Assembly: GCA_043228905.1 (NCBI GenBank)
Contig: JBHGNT010000016.1
Coordinates: forward strand, 10,540,001 to 10,604,000
Direction of reading: 5' to 3'
DNA: 64,000 bases
Source of the DNA: Azolla caroliniana
Taxonomy: Eukaryota > Polypodiophyta
A model generated the notes under the pieces. The model was not told where the DNA came from, did not search any database, and saw only the letters and a program-made list of their open reading frames with translations. Within the stretch, counting starts at the first letter, position 1; every line of letters starts with the position of its first letter. The position numbers and the translations under genes were made by a program. Positions 1-9,637 of the stretch are shown here, one piece after another.

Positions 1-1
1 T

Positions 2-655
2 CGCGACCGAAGACCTCCAGGTGGCTATCGGTGCTTGTGGTGTGACGCGGTCTGTCACGTCCGGAAGGACTGTGTGGACTTCGCGGAAGCAATAAGGGCT
101 AATGTGGTGTACCTATGGAATGGGAGGGTGCACGCTAGGGAGACCCGGAGAGCCCTAGACCTGAATATCGGACAGGGAGGAATGAGGAGATTGATGGAAA
201 AAGCGGCGGCGCGCCAGGCGAAGACAATCCACTACTCCGCGTTGGCAAGAATCCGGGTTCTGGCCGGTGGTGCTAGAAGGCGTCGCTGGCGTGCGGTTGA
301 GAAGGGAGGAAGCGGACCGTGCGGAAAGACGGGTCCGGGAGGTCACCAGGTGGAGCGATCCGGTCGAAGAAAAGACCGGCTTTGTGGAAGCCGTGTGCTA
401 GAACTACGAGGTTTTGGTAGAAGACAAGTGTGCGGGAAAGGCCGGAGGGGCCGGACCCTCGCAGGGGTATGAGACCTGGTTCAGGCCAAAGCAGAATGAC
501 GCCGGTGCTGTCGGCACACTGAATAAAGCAAAGAAAGCCGGTTACCAGTTGAGCACCGAGATAGAAAGAACAAGGGACCTGCGGAAGGTCCTTGAGGAAC
601 GAATCCTCGACAGCAAGGTGGAGTTGTTGCTGAGGGAAGTTCTTGGGATCCGGCC
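2..655 (+). pseudogene. gag: Gy1a gag C-terminal part with CCHC zinc knuckle
   Basis: Frame 2 opens with a CX2CX4HX4C zinc knuckle at 32-73 (residues CLWC..CHVRKDC), the nucleic-acid-binding motif of a retrotransposon nucleocapsid. The following residues (NVVYLWNGRVHARETRRAL) match Gy1b gag at 49050-49140. A frame change near 414 leads into a charged segment ending LLLREVLGI. In Gy1b this segment continues into the protease, but here it is joined directly to the RT, so about 1.1 kb including the protease is missing. Both ends are incomplete and no start codon is visible. Confidence 0.8.
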
Positions 656-3226
656 GACATAGGACACCGGTTCACCAACATAACGCTACGGGAGCTCAAG
701 GTTGGTGGGGGTGGCTTTCAACTACTGGCGGAGGAGGAACGATTTCTGAGAATGCTTGGGAGGCACGGGAAGGCCTTCGCATTCTCGCCAAAAGAGATCG
801 GATGCATGGACCCAACGGTCGTTGAGCCGATGATTATTTTTATGGTACCACATGTGTCATGGAATCTCAAACCGATTCCAGTACCCAGAGCTCACATCCC
901 GAAGCTGCTGAAGCACAAGGTGGAGATCGGCATCCTCAAACCATCGAGTGCCCCATACTCGAATCTGTGGTTTACTGTGCCTAAGAAGAACGGCATGTTG
1001 CGCTTCATTCAGAACCTGCAGCTGGTCAATAAAGTGACCATTCGAAACGCAAGAGTCGGACCAATGATCAACGAGGTTTTAGAGGCCTTCGCCGGGAGGT
1101 CGATCTATTCGGTCGGGGATCTATACTCAGGGCATGACCAGTTCCAACTAGCCGAGGAGAGTAGGGATGTCTCAACGATGCGGACGTCTCTCGGCTTAGT
1201 GCTGACAAACTCAGTGGCGCACATGGTGAATGCGATGAACAAGGTGTTGAGGGACTACATCCCGAACATCACCATGCCATTTCTGGATGATATACCGATA
1301 AAGGGGTGCCCGGTGGAGGATAAGGATGAAACGGTTGGGCTGGACGGATGCTGGAGATTCATGGCGTACCACATTGACGACTGCGCGAAGGTACTATAAA
1401 GACTAGAGGGTGCGCGGCTCACCCTCTCCGGAGAGAAGTCGGCTTTCGGGTAGTCAGAGATCCTTGTGGTCGGTCACCTATGCGGGCCTTACGGCCGGAA
1501 ACCGTCTCCAGCAAAGGTAGATGCCATCTCCGCGATGAAGGAAGAATGCAAGTCAGTTATGGAGGTGCAGAGGTTCCTGGGGGCCTGCGCGTTCTATCAC
1601 ATTTGGATCCCGCACTACGCACACGTCGCGGAATCGGTCTACGGGTTGCCAAAGAAAGGGCGAAAAATTGAATGGAGTAACGAACATACGGAATCAGTCC
1701 GGAGATTAAAAGAGACGCTTACCACGGCACCGGCTCTCCGAAAAGTTGTCTATGGCAAGGAGGTCCCCAGTGTCTACGTAACCGTAGACACAAGCCCGAC
1801 CAGGATCGGATGGGTGATTAGTCAGGAGGACGAGAGTGGCGCGCGGTTCCCGATTCGATTCAGAGCAAAGGTATTGAGCGAGCGACAACAAGAATACGCC
1901 CAAGTCAAGCGCGAACTGTGGGGTATCGTTTTGGTAGTCAAGGCCGACAAGGACTATCTAATCGGGATGGAAGTAATAATCGAGACGGACTGCCTACCAA
2001 TTCTCGGTATGGTTTCCGGGTGCGCGACTCCAGACCTGGCAATGCTCAGGTGGATCGCGTACATCAAGTCTCTAAATCCGGAGATACGACACATCTCCGG
2101 TAAGGACAACACCATGGCCGATATGCTTTCAAGAGCACGGTTCGACGACGAAGACAACATGGTTTCGGAGAATGAAAAAGTTGGTCAGGACTTCTTCGAG
2201 TCGGCTCACATAGCGGCGAGGGCTGGGAGCACTCTGGTGCTTAATGAGTTCGACGAGAGCAAGTATGACAGGGAGTGGCTCCAGATCGGTCGGTTCTTGA
2301 AGACGATGATGCCGGGAGTGGCATGGACAAGGGAAGAGGCTAATCGGATCCGGAAGAAAGCGTACCGATTCTTCCTACGGGACAAAAGCATATGGAAGCA
2401 CCTGAAGAAGCGAGACGGAGTCCCACTCCGGGTGGTGGCAAGGAAGGAGGAGCAGGAAGCATTGCTAATGGCGTACCACGAGAGTCTTTGGGCCGGACAC
2501 CGGGGGACATGGGCCAAGTTCGAGAAGCTGAAGGAGAAGTACTGGTGGCCAGGACTATACCGGGACGTGCATCGGTTCATAACGACTTGTGAAAGCTATC
2601 AGATGCATTCCATAGTCCGACAATGGGACGAGCTGCACCCAACTTACCCGCCGACAGTCCACTTCAAGTGGATGGTGGATCTGGTGATGATGCCGATGGA
2701 AGTAGGGTAGATGCGATACCTGGTGCTACCACGAGAGGATCTAACGAACCAGGTGGAGGGTCGAGCATTACCAAACAAGACGAGCGCGGTCGTGTGCCGG
2801 TTCCGAATCGAGGAAGTGGTATGTCAGTACGGGTGCGTAGGAAAGATCGTAGTAGACCATGGAGAACTGGATGCACAAGAGGCTGAAGAGCTGTTTGAAA
2901 GGTTAGGGGTTAAACTCTCGCTCACCATAGCATACAATCCAGAGGCAAATGGGAAGGTGGAATGCGGACACGGGCCAATCGTAAAAGCGTTGGTACGGGC
3001 CTGCGGAGGCCAAGTCGGGAATTGGCTGCGGCTCCTACCCTACGCAATGTGGGCAGACTTAACTACGCACAGTTCAGTAACCGGGTTCATGTCGGTAGAG
3101 CTGATTTACGGGCAGAAGCCGATCATGCCGATGGAGAGAACGATCTCCTCGTGGGCCGCGGTAGACTGGAGAGATGAGCTGAGCCGGGAGGAGGTGTTGG
3201 CGGTGCGGATCCAACAGCTCGAGTGA
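656..3226 (+). pseudogene. pol: Gy1a pol: RT, RNase H and integrase in one frame with four internal or terminal stops
   Basis: A single reading frame runs from DIGHRFTNITLREL to the integrase. It is broken only by TAA at 1397, TAG at 1451 and TAG at 2708, and ends at TGA 3224. The RT palm carries FLDDIPIKG at about 1280-1306, which keeps the two catalytic aspartates. The RNase H stretch (VDTSPTRIGW, ETDCLPI, GKDNTMADMLSRARF) spans about 1775-2150. The integrase zinc finger is at about 2470-2605, with CESY in place of the CESC of Gy1b, so one zinc ligand is lost. The DDE-type residues are in FKWMVDLVMM, IVVDHGELD and NGKVECGHG. The TAG at 2708 replaces the Gln codon of Gy1b. Catalysis by this copy is unlikely. 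Confidence 0.9.
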
Positions 3227-4072
3227 AGACCGGAGGACGTGGAATGAGCCACGGCGAAGCTGCGTGCAGCAAGGACAAAGAACAAGGGGCGATTCGACCA
3301 GACTCACCCAGTATGACCGAGGAAAATCAAGGAAGGCGACTGGGTTCTGGTCTACGACAGCAACCTCGACAACCAACACAAGGAAATTCAAAGGTTTACG
3401 AGGAGGTAGTTCGGGCCTTATGCGGTGACAAGCAGAAGCCGATCATGCCGATGGAGAGAACGATCTCCTCGTGGGCTGCGGTGGACTGGAGAGATGAGAT
3501 GAGCTGGGAGGAGCTGTTGGCAGTGCGGATCCAACAGCTCAAGCGAAGACCGGAGGACGTGGAACGAGCCACAACGAAGCTGCGTGCAGCAAGGACAAAG
3601 AACAAGGGGCGATTCGACCGGACTCACCCAGTATGACCGAGGAAAATCAAGGAAGGAGACTGGGTTCTCGTCTACGACAGCAATCTCAACAACCAACACA
3701 AGGAAATTCAAAGGTTTACGAGGAGGTAGTTCGGGCCTTATGCGGTGACAAGCAGAAGCCGATCATGCCGATGGAGAGAACGATCTCCTCGTGGGCCGCG
3801 GTGGACTAGAGAGATGAGATGAGCCGGGAGGAGTTGTTGGCGGTGCAGATCCAACAGCTCAATCGAAGACCGGAGGATGTGGAACGAGCCACGGAGAAGC
3901 TGCATGCAGCAAGGACAAAGAACAAGGGGCGATTCGACCGGACTCACCCACTATGACCGAGGAAAATCAAGGAAGGCAACTGGGTTCTGGTCTACGACAG
4001 CAACCTCGACAACCAACACAAGGAAATTCAAAGGTTTACGAGGAGGTAGTTCGGGCCTTATGCGGTGACAAG
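3113..4072 (+). repeat. 320-bp unit in three exact-period tandem copies (integrase C-terminal module)
   Basis: The units are 3113-3432, 3433-3752 and 3753-4072. Each starts CAGAAGCCGATCATGCC and ends TATGCGGTGACAAG. The unit encodes the integrase part from GQKPIMPMERT through the GPF-like FGPYAV end. Gy1b has this part once (41010-41320). The copies differ by a few substitutions, including TGG to TAG at 3807-3809 in copy 3 only. Since 320 is not a multiple of three, each copy shifts the frame. Confidence 0.97.
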
Positions 4073-4226
4073 TGCCAACTACAATGGCACCTACCACCTC
4101 GCAGAACTCGACAGAACGAGAATAGTTGTACCGGTGGCTGGGAAGAGTATCGAGGCGTTCAAGAAACGGCACGAGCACAAACCGGACCTAGAGGGCATGG
4201 GTGGCGAACCAAAGAGTGAAAGATAA
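4073..4226 (+). pseudogene. Gy1a integrase C-terminal tail
   Basis: Translation gives NYNGTYHLAEL, VVPVAGKSIEAFKK and a short acidic/basic tail ending at TAA 4224. It matches the Gy1b tail at 40800-40990 (DTYHLAELNG, VPVAGKWIKTFKK). It follows the third 320-bp copy directly and completes the polyprotein. No chromodomain is visible. Confidence 0.8.
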
Positions 4227-4285
4227 TCGCGAGCTGGTCTTCTCCGGTGGAAGGCTATATTATGGCACATACTAGAGGATGCACG

Positions 4286-4912
4286 GTTAGGTCGGGGCGG
4301 ATGTTGTGGAGAAAACCGTCCCTAGGAAGAATCGGCGGATAGTCTGCGTGAACCGGCCCTTACACATGGGCACGTATTTGATGTATCACATAGTACAGGT
4401 CGGCGATGTATTTATCCTAGGTAACACGAATTCTTTAAGTACGAGGATCTCTGTCCAAAAGGACAGGGAATAATAGTGATTTAACAGTCTGTAAACGGCT
4501 CTCTCTCCATGTGCTATAAAGGGAGGGGAAGAAGAGCTGAGTGGGGATCGCACATTTTGAGAGGACGAAGTGTTGTCGGACTGGGAACCGAGCTCTCTCC
4601 TCCACCATCGTTGTTGCTTCTGCAGGGATTTTGGGTTAAGTTGGTTGCCTCTGCTACGTGAAAGCCCGTGTGCTTCTGGTAGAGGCTCCACTGTGTATTT
4701 TAGTGTGTGTGTTCGTCTGTGTTGAGTTTGTTACCGGCTTGCCAGTTGTAACATTGCAAGCTCTGTAATCTATACTGATTTGGAATTGATTCTCTCGTTT
4801 CTGTCTCTCTGTGTTTTCTGTGAATCTCTCTCCCTCTCATGTCTCACGCTCCTCGGTTTAGGGCCCCCGCGGTCCCGCCTTATTTCATACACGAAAGCGG
4901 AACAACACGACA
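4286..4912 (+). repeat. Gy1a polypurine tract and 3' LTR
   Basis: A purine-rich tract (GGTCGGGGCGGA, ending 4301) abuts an LTR of about 611 bp that starts TGTTGTGGAG at 4302 and ends CACGACA at 4912. Its start resembles the Gy1b LTR (TGTCATGAAGAAAAC), and both share AACCGGCCCTTACACA. A TATA-like CTATAAAG occurs near 4515. No primer-binding site follows, as expected for a 3' LTR. Confidence 0.82.
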
Positions 4913-6267
4913 ACGGGTAGTGACGCAGAAGTCTACCAAGGACACCCTAGTGAAGAGCGATGTGCTAAACTGAAAAGGGCACACCTAGAAGGGAAACAAA
5001 GGACGTGTGTGTGGCCATCGAAGGCCGAGGTAAGAGCACCAGGAAAGACCCAGAGTTCAGATCGGAGTGAGCTTCTCACAAGGTGAGGTCTAAGGCAGGA
5101 CGACACACGGAGGTGCTGGGATGGAATCACGGGTGCGGAACGGACTGCAAGAGTCGGTGTCCTTGAAGGACAATAGAGGCCAAGAGGGATCCTCCGCACC
5201 TATAGTAAAGGCCTAGGTGGCTCGGTTGGAGTGGTAATGACTTGTGTGGCAAGCATAAGCCCGAGTTGACAAGTAGGTGGGGTCAAGGGGACAATGGTAG
5301 ACAACGACACCGAACTGGTCGCAATGGCGCAGCAGCACAGGCGGTGCCAAGTGAAGGGGGTGATCAGATTGAGCCTCTCACAAGGCGAGGTCGAAGGCAA
5401 GATGGCACATTGAGGTGCTGGGACGAAACTACAGGCGCAAAACAACTTGCAAGGGTCGGTGTCCTTGAAGGACATCAGAGGCCAAGAGGGATCGTCCGCA
5501 CCTGTACTAAAGGCCTCAACAGCGCAGTCGAAGTGGTAACGGCTGACATGGCAAGCATAAGACCGAGGTGACAAGCAGGTGGGGGTGAGGGGACAACGAC
5601 GGATAACGGCACTGAACTAGTCGCAGCGGCGTAGAACGAAAGGGGCCGAGCGGGCCATTACAAAGTGTTCCTCGGGCATAGAGGACACCAGGTATACAGT
5701 TGAAGCGAAGATGCGTGATCTGGCCAGGCAATTTTCGAGTAGCGTGCAAGGGAGGTTTGGCGTGCGACAAGGCGGATCAAAACAGGCATGGGCAAGGTGC
5801 AATCTCCGACAATCGGTCGGGAGCAACGAAATCCGCGCCACATAGAACGAAGAATGGCTCATGACTGGCATCCGGGATGTCTACCTTGACCAAAGAAGGG
5901 GTGAATCCGGAAACTGGGACCGGCGAATAGGTGTACAGGCTGGATGAGCTCAGACCGTTGAATTGAGGCCAAGCAAGGGAACGAGCGCCCGGGAGAAGGA
6001 AAACGGTGAAACGAAGGGCGTGCATACGATCGATCGAAGGGACAAAGGTACAAGCACGCGTATGAAAGGGGTCGCGTCAAACGACCTAGGTAGGGTCGAA
6101 ACGAGCCTACGGAGAGGTAAGCGCCAGGAAGGAACCAAAGCAGACGGTTCCGGACTGGCGGAGGCCGACACGGCAGTCGGGGTGCGGATTACGGAAGACC
6201 GGTTGTTCACTGTGCCCGCAATCCCTCACACTTCACTTTTGTCGTGGCACATACTGGTGGATGTGCG
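4913..6267. other. Unclassified 1.35-kb segment without recognisable genes
   Basis: Only short ORFs with no family resemblance occur. The segment ends at the polypurine tract of a second Gy1-type LTR (6268-6283), so its right part is probably the 3' untranslated region of that element. A tandem duplication fills 5069-5672. No match was seen to any other part of the window. Confidence 0.6.
5069..5672. repeat. 302-bp tandem duplication, two diverged copies
   Basis: GAGCTTCTCACAAGG at 5069 recurs as GAGCCTCTCACAAGG at 5371. GGTGTCCTTGAAGGAC, GGCCAAGAGGGATC and TGACAAG(T/C)AGGTGGGG recur at the same offset. The copies differ at many positions, so the duplication is old. No conserved ORF spans both copies. 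Confidence 0.85.
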
Positions 6268-6911
6268 GTTTGGTGGGGGTGGATGTCGTGAGGATTCACG
6301 TCCATAGTGTGAAAACCGGGGAAGATGGTCATATCGGCCGAGTGCACCACGTGCACTCCCTCTTGTAAAAATTATATAGAGATAGTGGGTTCCTTTAAGG
6401 CACTGAATAGGAATGATAGCTAGGACTAATATCCCTCGAAGTGGGGCACGTATGCTGTTAGGCTTACCGTTCGTAGCTCTGTCTCTCCTGTGCAAGACTC
6501 GACTCGCGAAGGCGAGCCCGAGTGCTCCCCGACTAGTGCTTGCCTGTGGACGGCTGTTGTATATGTTTGGTACTGGACTAGCTCGAAACTGGCATTGTAA
6601 TTTCGTGGTCTGGTATATACATTCATAAGAAATTGTGGATATTTGTGTCTCTGTTGGTGTCAGGTTTCTTTCTTTCCTTCCGTTTCTGTCCATAACTAGT
6701 GTGTGTTGAGTCGGTGTTGAGCGTATGCTCTCTCTCTCTCTCTGTCTCTCCCTAGTTCGGTAGCATCCGGTACGCGTTCGAAATCGCACCAGCTTGTACA
6801 GCCGGTGCAACTGATTTCGGACATAATCAGTGTCTCGACATCCATCTATGCCTCGTCTGTGACCCCGGTGGTCCCGCTCGATCCGACACGTGCACGTGGA
6901 ATACTGCGACA
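6268..6911 (+). repeat. Gy1c: polypurine tract plus LTR of a second Gy1-type element
   Basis: The tract GGTTTGGTGGGGGTGGA (6267-6283) is almost identical to the one in Gy1b. It abuts an LTR that starts TGTCGTGAGG at 6284 and ends CTGCGACA at 6911. The LTR differs strongly from 4302-4912, so it is another subfamily. Sequence homologous to Gy2d RT begins within about 30 bp after it, so this element probably inserted into Gy2d. An antisense ORF covering the whole LTR is judged to be chance. Confidence 0.75.
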
Positions 6912-6940
6912 ACAGCTGACAAATAGAGCTTCTTGCTCAA

Positions 6941-7205
6941 TTACACCTCTATCTCGAACATTATCGACAAGCTCGGCTCAATCTAAATGCTGCGAAATTT
7001 GCATTTTATGTCTTTAGCGGCGTTGTGCTAGGGCATGTTGTTAGTCGCGAAGGGATCACTATGGACCCCAATAAGGTGCAGACCATCTTGAGTGCTCTGA
7101 CCCCTACCACATCGAAGGACTTGAGTCGATTTTTGGGGAAAATTAGATGGCATAGTCAAATGTTACGATATCTAGCCGAGTTCGCAACACCACTGCACGT
7201 TGGGT
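6941..7205 (+). pseudogene. Gy2d RT C-terminal fragment
   Basis: Frame 2 reads LHLYLEHYRQARLNLN, AKFAFYVFSG, GHVVSREGI, DPNKVQ, SRFLGKIRWHSQ and AEFATPLH without a stop. It matches the RT thumb/connection of Gy2c at 34905-35165. The palm with the catalytic aspartates is missing. Just after TPLH the frame runs into integrase sequence, so about 1.2 kb (RNase H plus integrase N-terminus and core) was lost compared with Gy2c. Confidence 0.88.
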
Positions 7206-8032
7206 ACATTTTATGTGGTCGTACACAGGCGAAGCACCCCTTATTACCCGTAGGCCAATGGATTGGCCAAGTCCACCAATAAAACTCTGCAGGACATTCT
7301 CCGGAAGATTGTCAATGAGAACCAAACTGATTGGGATACAAAGCTGCACAGCACGTTATGGGCTTACCAGACGGCATACAAAACAAGTATCCGAACAACA
7401 CCATTCTGGTTACCATTTGGTCTCGAAGCGGTGATGCCAATTGATTCCAGATTTCAAGCTTACAGATACAGGTTTGGGAGCGGTTGAGCAAGAAGGAGTC
7501 GAAAAAAATCTAGTTAACAGCACTATGCGAGTTGGAGGAGCACCGAATAGCGAGCCTAATGCAGATGGAACTCGAGCAACAACGAAGGAAAGCATTCATC
7601 GACCGCCACCAAAAGGGTAACGAGAAGATGTTTGGCAGCGGCAAGCTAGTACTAGTGTTCTAGACCCAGATGGGCAAGATGTCGGGGAAGCTACGGTTTC
7701 GGTGGACCGAACAATATTGGATAACGCGAGATTTCAACGGCTCATATCAGCTGGGAACGCTAGCCGGCAAGGTGCTGGACAAGTGGGTAAATGGGTTCCG
7801 ATTTAAACCATATTACGGACCCATACCACGAAACCCATTTCATCAAACGAAGAACAATGAGGAAATAGGCAGCGATAAGCAGTTGGCCGGCAACCATGAA
7901 GAACAACAAACAAGGGAGTCGGGGTTATCGAGTAACCGGTGTTGCGAAAATACGATGAGGATATGTGAACTTGAGGCAGGACCCCAGGGCCTCTTACCAG
8001 AGGATATAACATTCGTGCATTTATATTTTTAA
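7206..8032 (+). pseudogene. Gy2d integrase C-terminal half
   Basis: Around the deletion joint the frame reads RRSTPYYP, then a TAG at 7251-7253 where Gy2c has CAG, then ANGLAKSTNKTL (which holds a Lys where Gy2c keeps the catalytic Glu), WDTKL and PFGLEAVMP. A second in-frame part from 7670 (GKMSGKLRFRWTEQYW, GTLAGKVLDKWVNGFRFKPY) matches the end of Gy2c integrase at 36860-37020. The tail beyond about 7850 is specific to this copy and ends at TAA 8030. Confidence 0.85.
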
Positions 8033-8147
8033 CAATTAACGGAAATAAGAAATTTAATAATTTTCATTAAGAAAGGAAAAGAAATTACAATATGTCCCAA
8101 GATTGGGATTCAAAAGTTTTAGGTTTACTTAGATTAATAGAAAAGAA

Positions 8148-8418
8148 AAATTAGGGGTTTTGAGACATATGCCTTCCGTAGGGAAAATTAGGGTTTTTGA
8201 GTCTTATGGCTTCCGTAGGGAAAATTAGAATTAGGTTATACGAGAGATATCGTCCATAAGGAAATTAGGGTTTTAGGTTTCTGAGAGATATGGCTTCCGT
8301 AAGGAAAATTAGCATTTTTTTAGTGTTATGGCTTCCGTAGGGAAAATTAGGGTTTTTGAGTGTTATGGCGTTTGTAGGGAAATTAGGGTTTTTGAGTCTT
8401 ATGGCTTCGATAAGATAA
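8148..8418 (+). repeat. Minisatellite 1 in Gy2d spacer, unit about 40-60 bp
   Basis: The core GGCTTCCGTAGGGAAAATTAG followed by GGTTTTTGAGT(C/G)TTAT recurs about six times with small changes. The repeated TTAGGGTTTT resembles plant telomere sequence but is embedded in a longer unit. Confidence 0.85.
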
Positions 8419-8439
8419 GGGCCTTTGCATGCGTCCCCT

Positions 8440-8560
8440 ATTAGTTGCATGGCCTCCATTTCTAGTTGCATGCTTTCCACATGACCTTTACTTTATGCAT
8501 GGCCTCCACCTTTAGTTGTATTCCTTCCACATGACCTTTACTTTATTTTACTTTACTTTA
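8440..8560 (+). repeat. Minisatellite 2 in Gy2d spacer, about 51-bp unit, two copies
   Basis: TTCCACATGACCTTTACTTTA occurs twice about 51 bp apart, each followed or preceded by GCATGGCCTCCA(C/T)-type sequence. Confidence 0.7.
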
Positions 8561-8639
8561 GTTCAATCGCATGATCCTATAATCCGTAAAGTTTGGCCCA
8601 TGCTTTGATCCATCCGATCTGCGTTCGGCCTCATCCATC

Positions 8640-8935
8640 CAGTTTGGTTCCGGTTCTGTCGCCGTCTGGTTCCGGTTCGATCGCTCGTTGCATCCAGTTG
8701 CCAGCTTCGTCCAGTCGCCGGTTGCCAAATCCGTCCAGTCGTCGGTCACCAAATCCGTCCGGTTTTTGGATCCATCCGGTCGCCGGTTGCCGGCTCTGCG
8801 CGGTCGCCGACTCCGTCCAGTTTCCGATTGCCGGCTCTGCCCGGTCATTGGTTGTTGGATCCCTCCATACACTAGTTCCATCTAGTTGTTGTCTCCATCC
8901 GGTTTTCAGTACTATCATTGACCGGTTTGAGTTCC
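8640..8935 (+). repeat. Minisatellite 3 in Gy2d spacer, short GC-rich degenerate unit
   Basis: Variants of TCCAGTCGCCGGTTGCC and TCCGTCCGGTTT repeat about every 25-30 bp. Several short ORFs on both strands are by-products of this repeat. Confidence 0.7.
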
Positions 8936-9637
8936 TTCACCGGCCAGTTTGAGCAACTTAGCCACATCTGTCCTTCTAGACAAAAGTGGCCTAAGCCCAA
9001 CTATTTCTTTTGTGCTCTTAACACATAGATGAAAAATGATGGTTCTCAATCTGCTTATATAGCTGGCTCCTAAAGTTTCTTATCTATGTGGGATACTTCA
9101 AAATTCTATTTTCCTTATCTTCTCAAACTTCATGTCCACCTAACTTGATATGTAGTTGTCCATTTTATATGTAGTAAAATGCGTTTTGAAGCTCTTGAGT
9201 ACATCCATATTTCTATAACAAGCCACTAATCTAATCTAAAATAATTATTTCATTATTATTTTTTTAAATAGTGTGTGAAGATTCACACGACACCGGACTA
9301 AAATAAAATAAATAAATAAAAATAAAAAATAAAAAGAAAGATCATCATGCAGAGGCGAGGAACGAACGAACACCTCGAAAAGGTGTAGTGGCTATTTAAA
9401 GCCTAGTTAAAGTGCACCACGTGTCACATAGTTGCTATTATAGTACACGACGTGCATGCGCGGGAATCGAGAACGACGTCAAGCATGGAAACAAGAAACC
9501 TCTTCCTCGCATAGTCTCTTTCATTTCGTGAACACAAAGCACTGAGCACACAAAGGACAATACAAGTAAACAAACGGACGTAGGAAGCACAGACAAGCAC
9601 ATCGGCCCTACCTAACCCCGCAAAACTAGAAGACGAC

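Larger units (their letters stand above)
1..4912 (+). mobile_element. Gy1a: Ty3/gypsy element, 3' part (5' end outside window)
   Basis: The order gag zinc knuckle, RT, RNase H, integrase, polypurine tract and 3' LTR is that of Ty3/gypsy. Every block matches Gy1b, which lies at 40111-50699 on the minus strand. The 5' LTR and most of gag lie before the window starts. The protease region has been deleted between about 645 and 656. Confidence 0.9.
8033..9637. other. Gy2d spacer between pol and the downstream ORF
   Basis: This 1.6-kb spacer has no credible gene. It starts AT-rich, then holds three different minisatellite-like arrays (8148-8418, 8440-8560, 8640-8935), then AT-rich sequence with an AAATAAAAT-type run at 9300-9345. 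The corresponding spacer in Gy2a and Gy2c is only about 150-260 bp and carries an A-run. A TATTTAAA box at 9390-9398 lies about 240 bp before the downstream ORF and could be a promoter, although this is not tested. Confidence 0.7.

Noticed and set aside
3113-4072. CRISPR-like direct repeats
   Set aside because: The 320-bp units have no spacers and encode an integrase segment; the genome is a plant's.
6226-6912. 228-codon ORF on the minus strand
   Set aside because: It coincides with the Gy1c LTR and its polypurine tract in antisense. It has no family resemblance and no equivalent in other Gy1 LTRs.
8148-8418. Possible interstitial telomere array (TTAGGGTTTT motifs)
   Set aside because: The motif occurs once per longer unit, not as contiguous TTTAGGG repeats.
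8558-8952. Several ORFs of 60-120 codons on both strands
   Set aside because: They are low-complexity translations of the GC-rich minisatellite.
9380-9637. Host promoter and gene start upstream of 9638
   Set aside because: A TATTTAAA box exists, but the ORF is homologous to the Gy2 accessory ORF, so it belongs to the retrotransposon.
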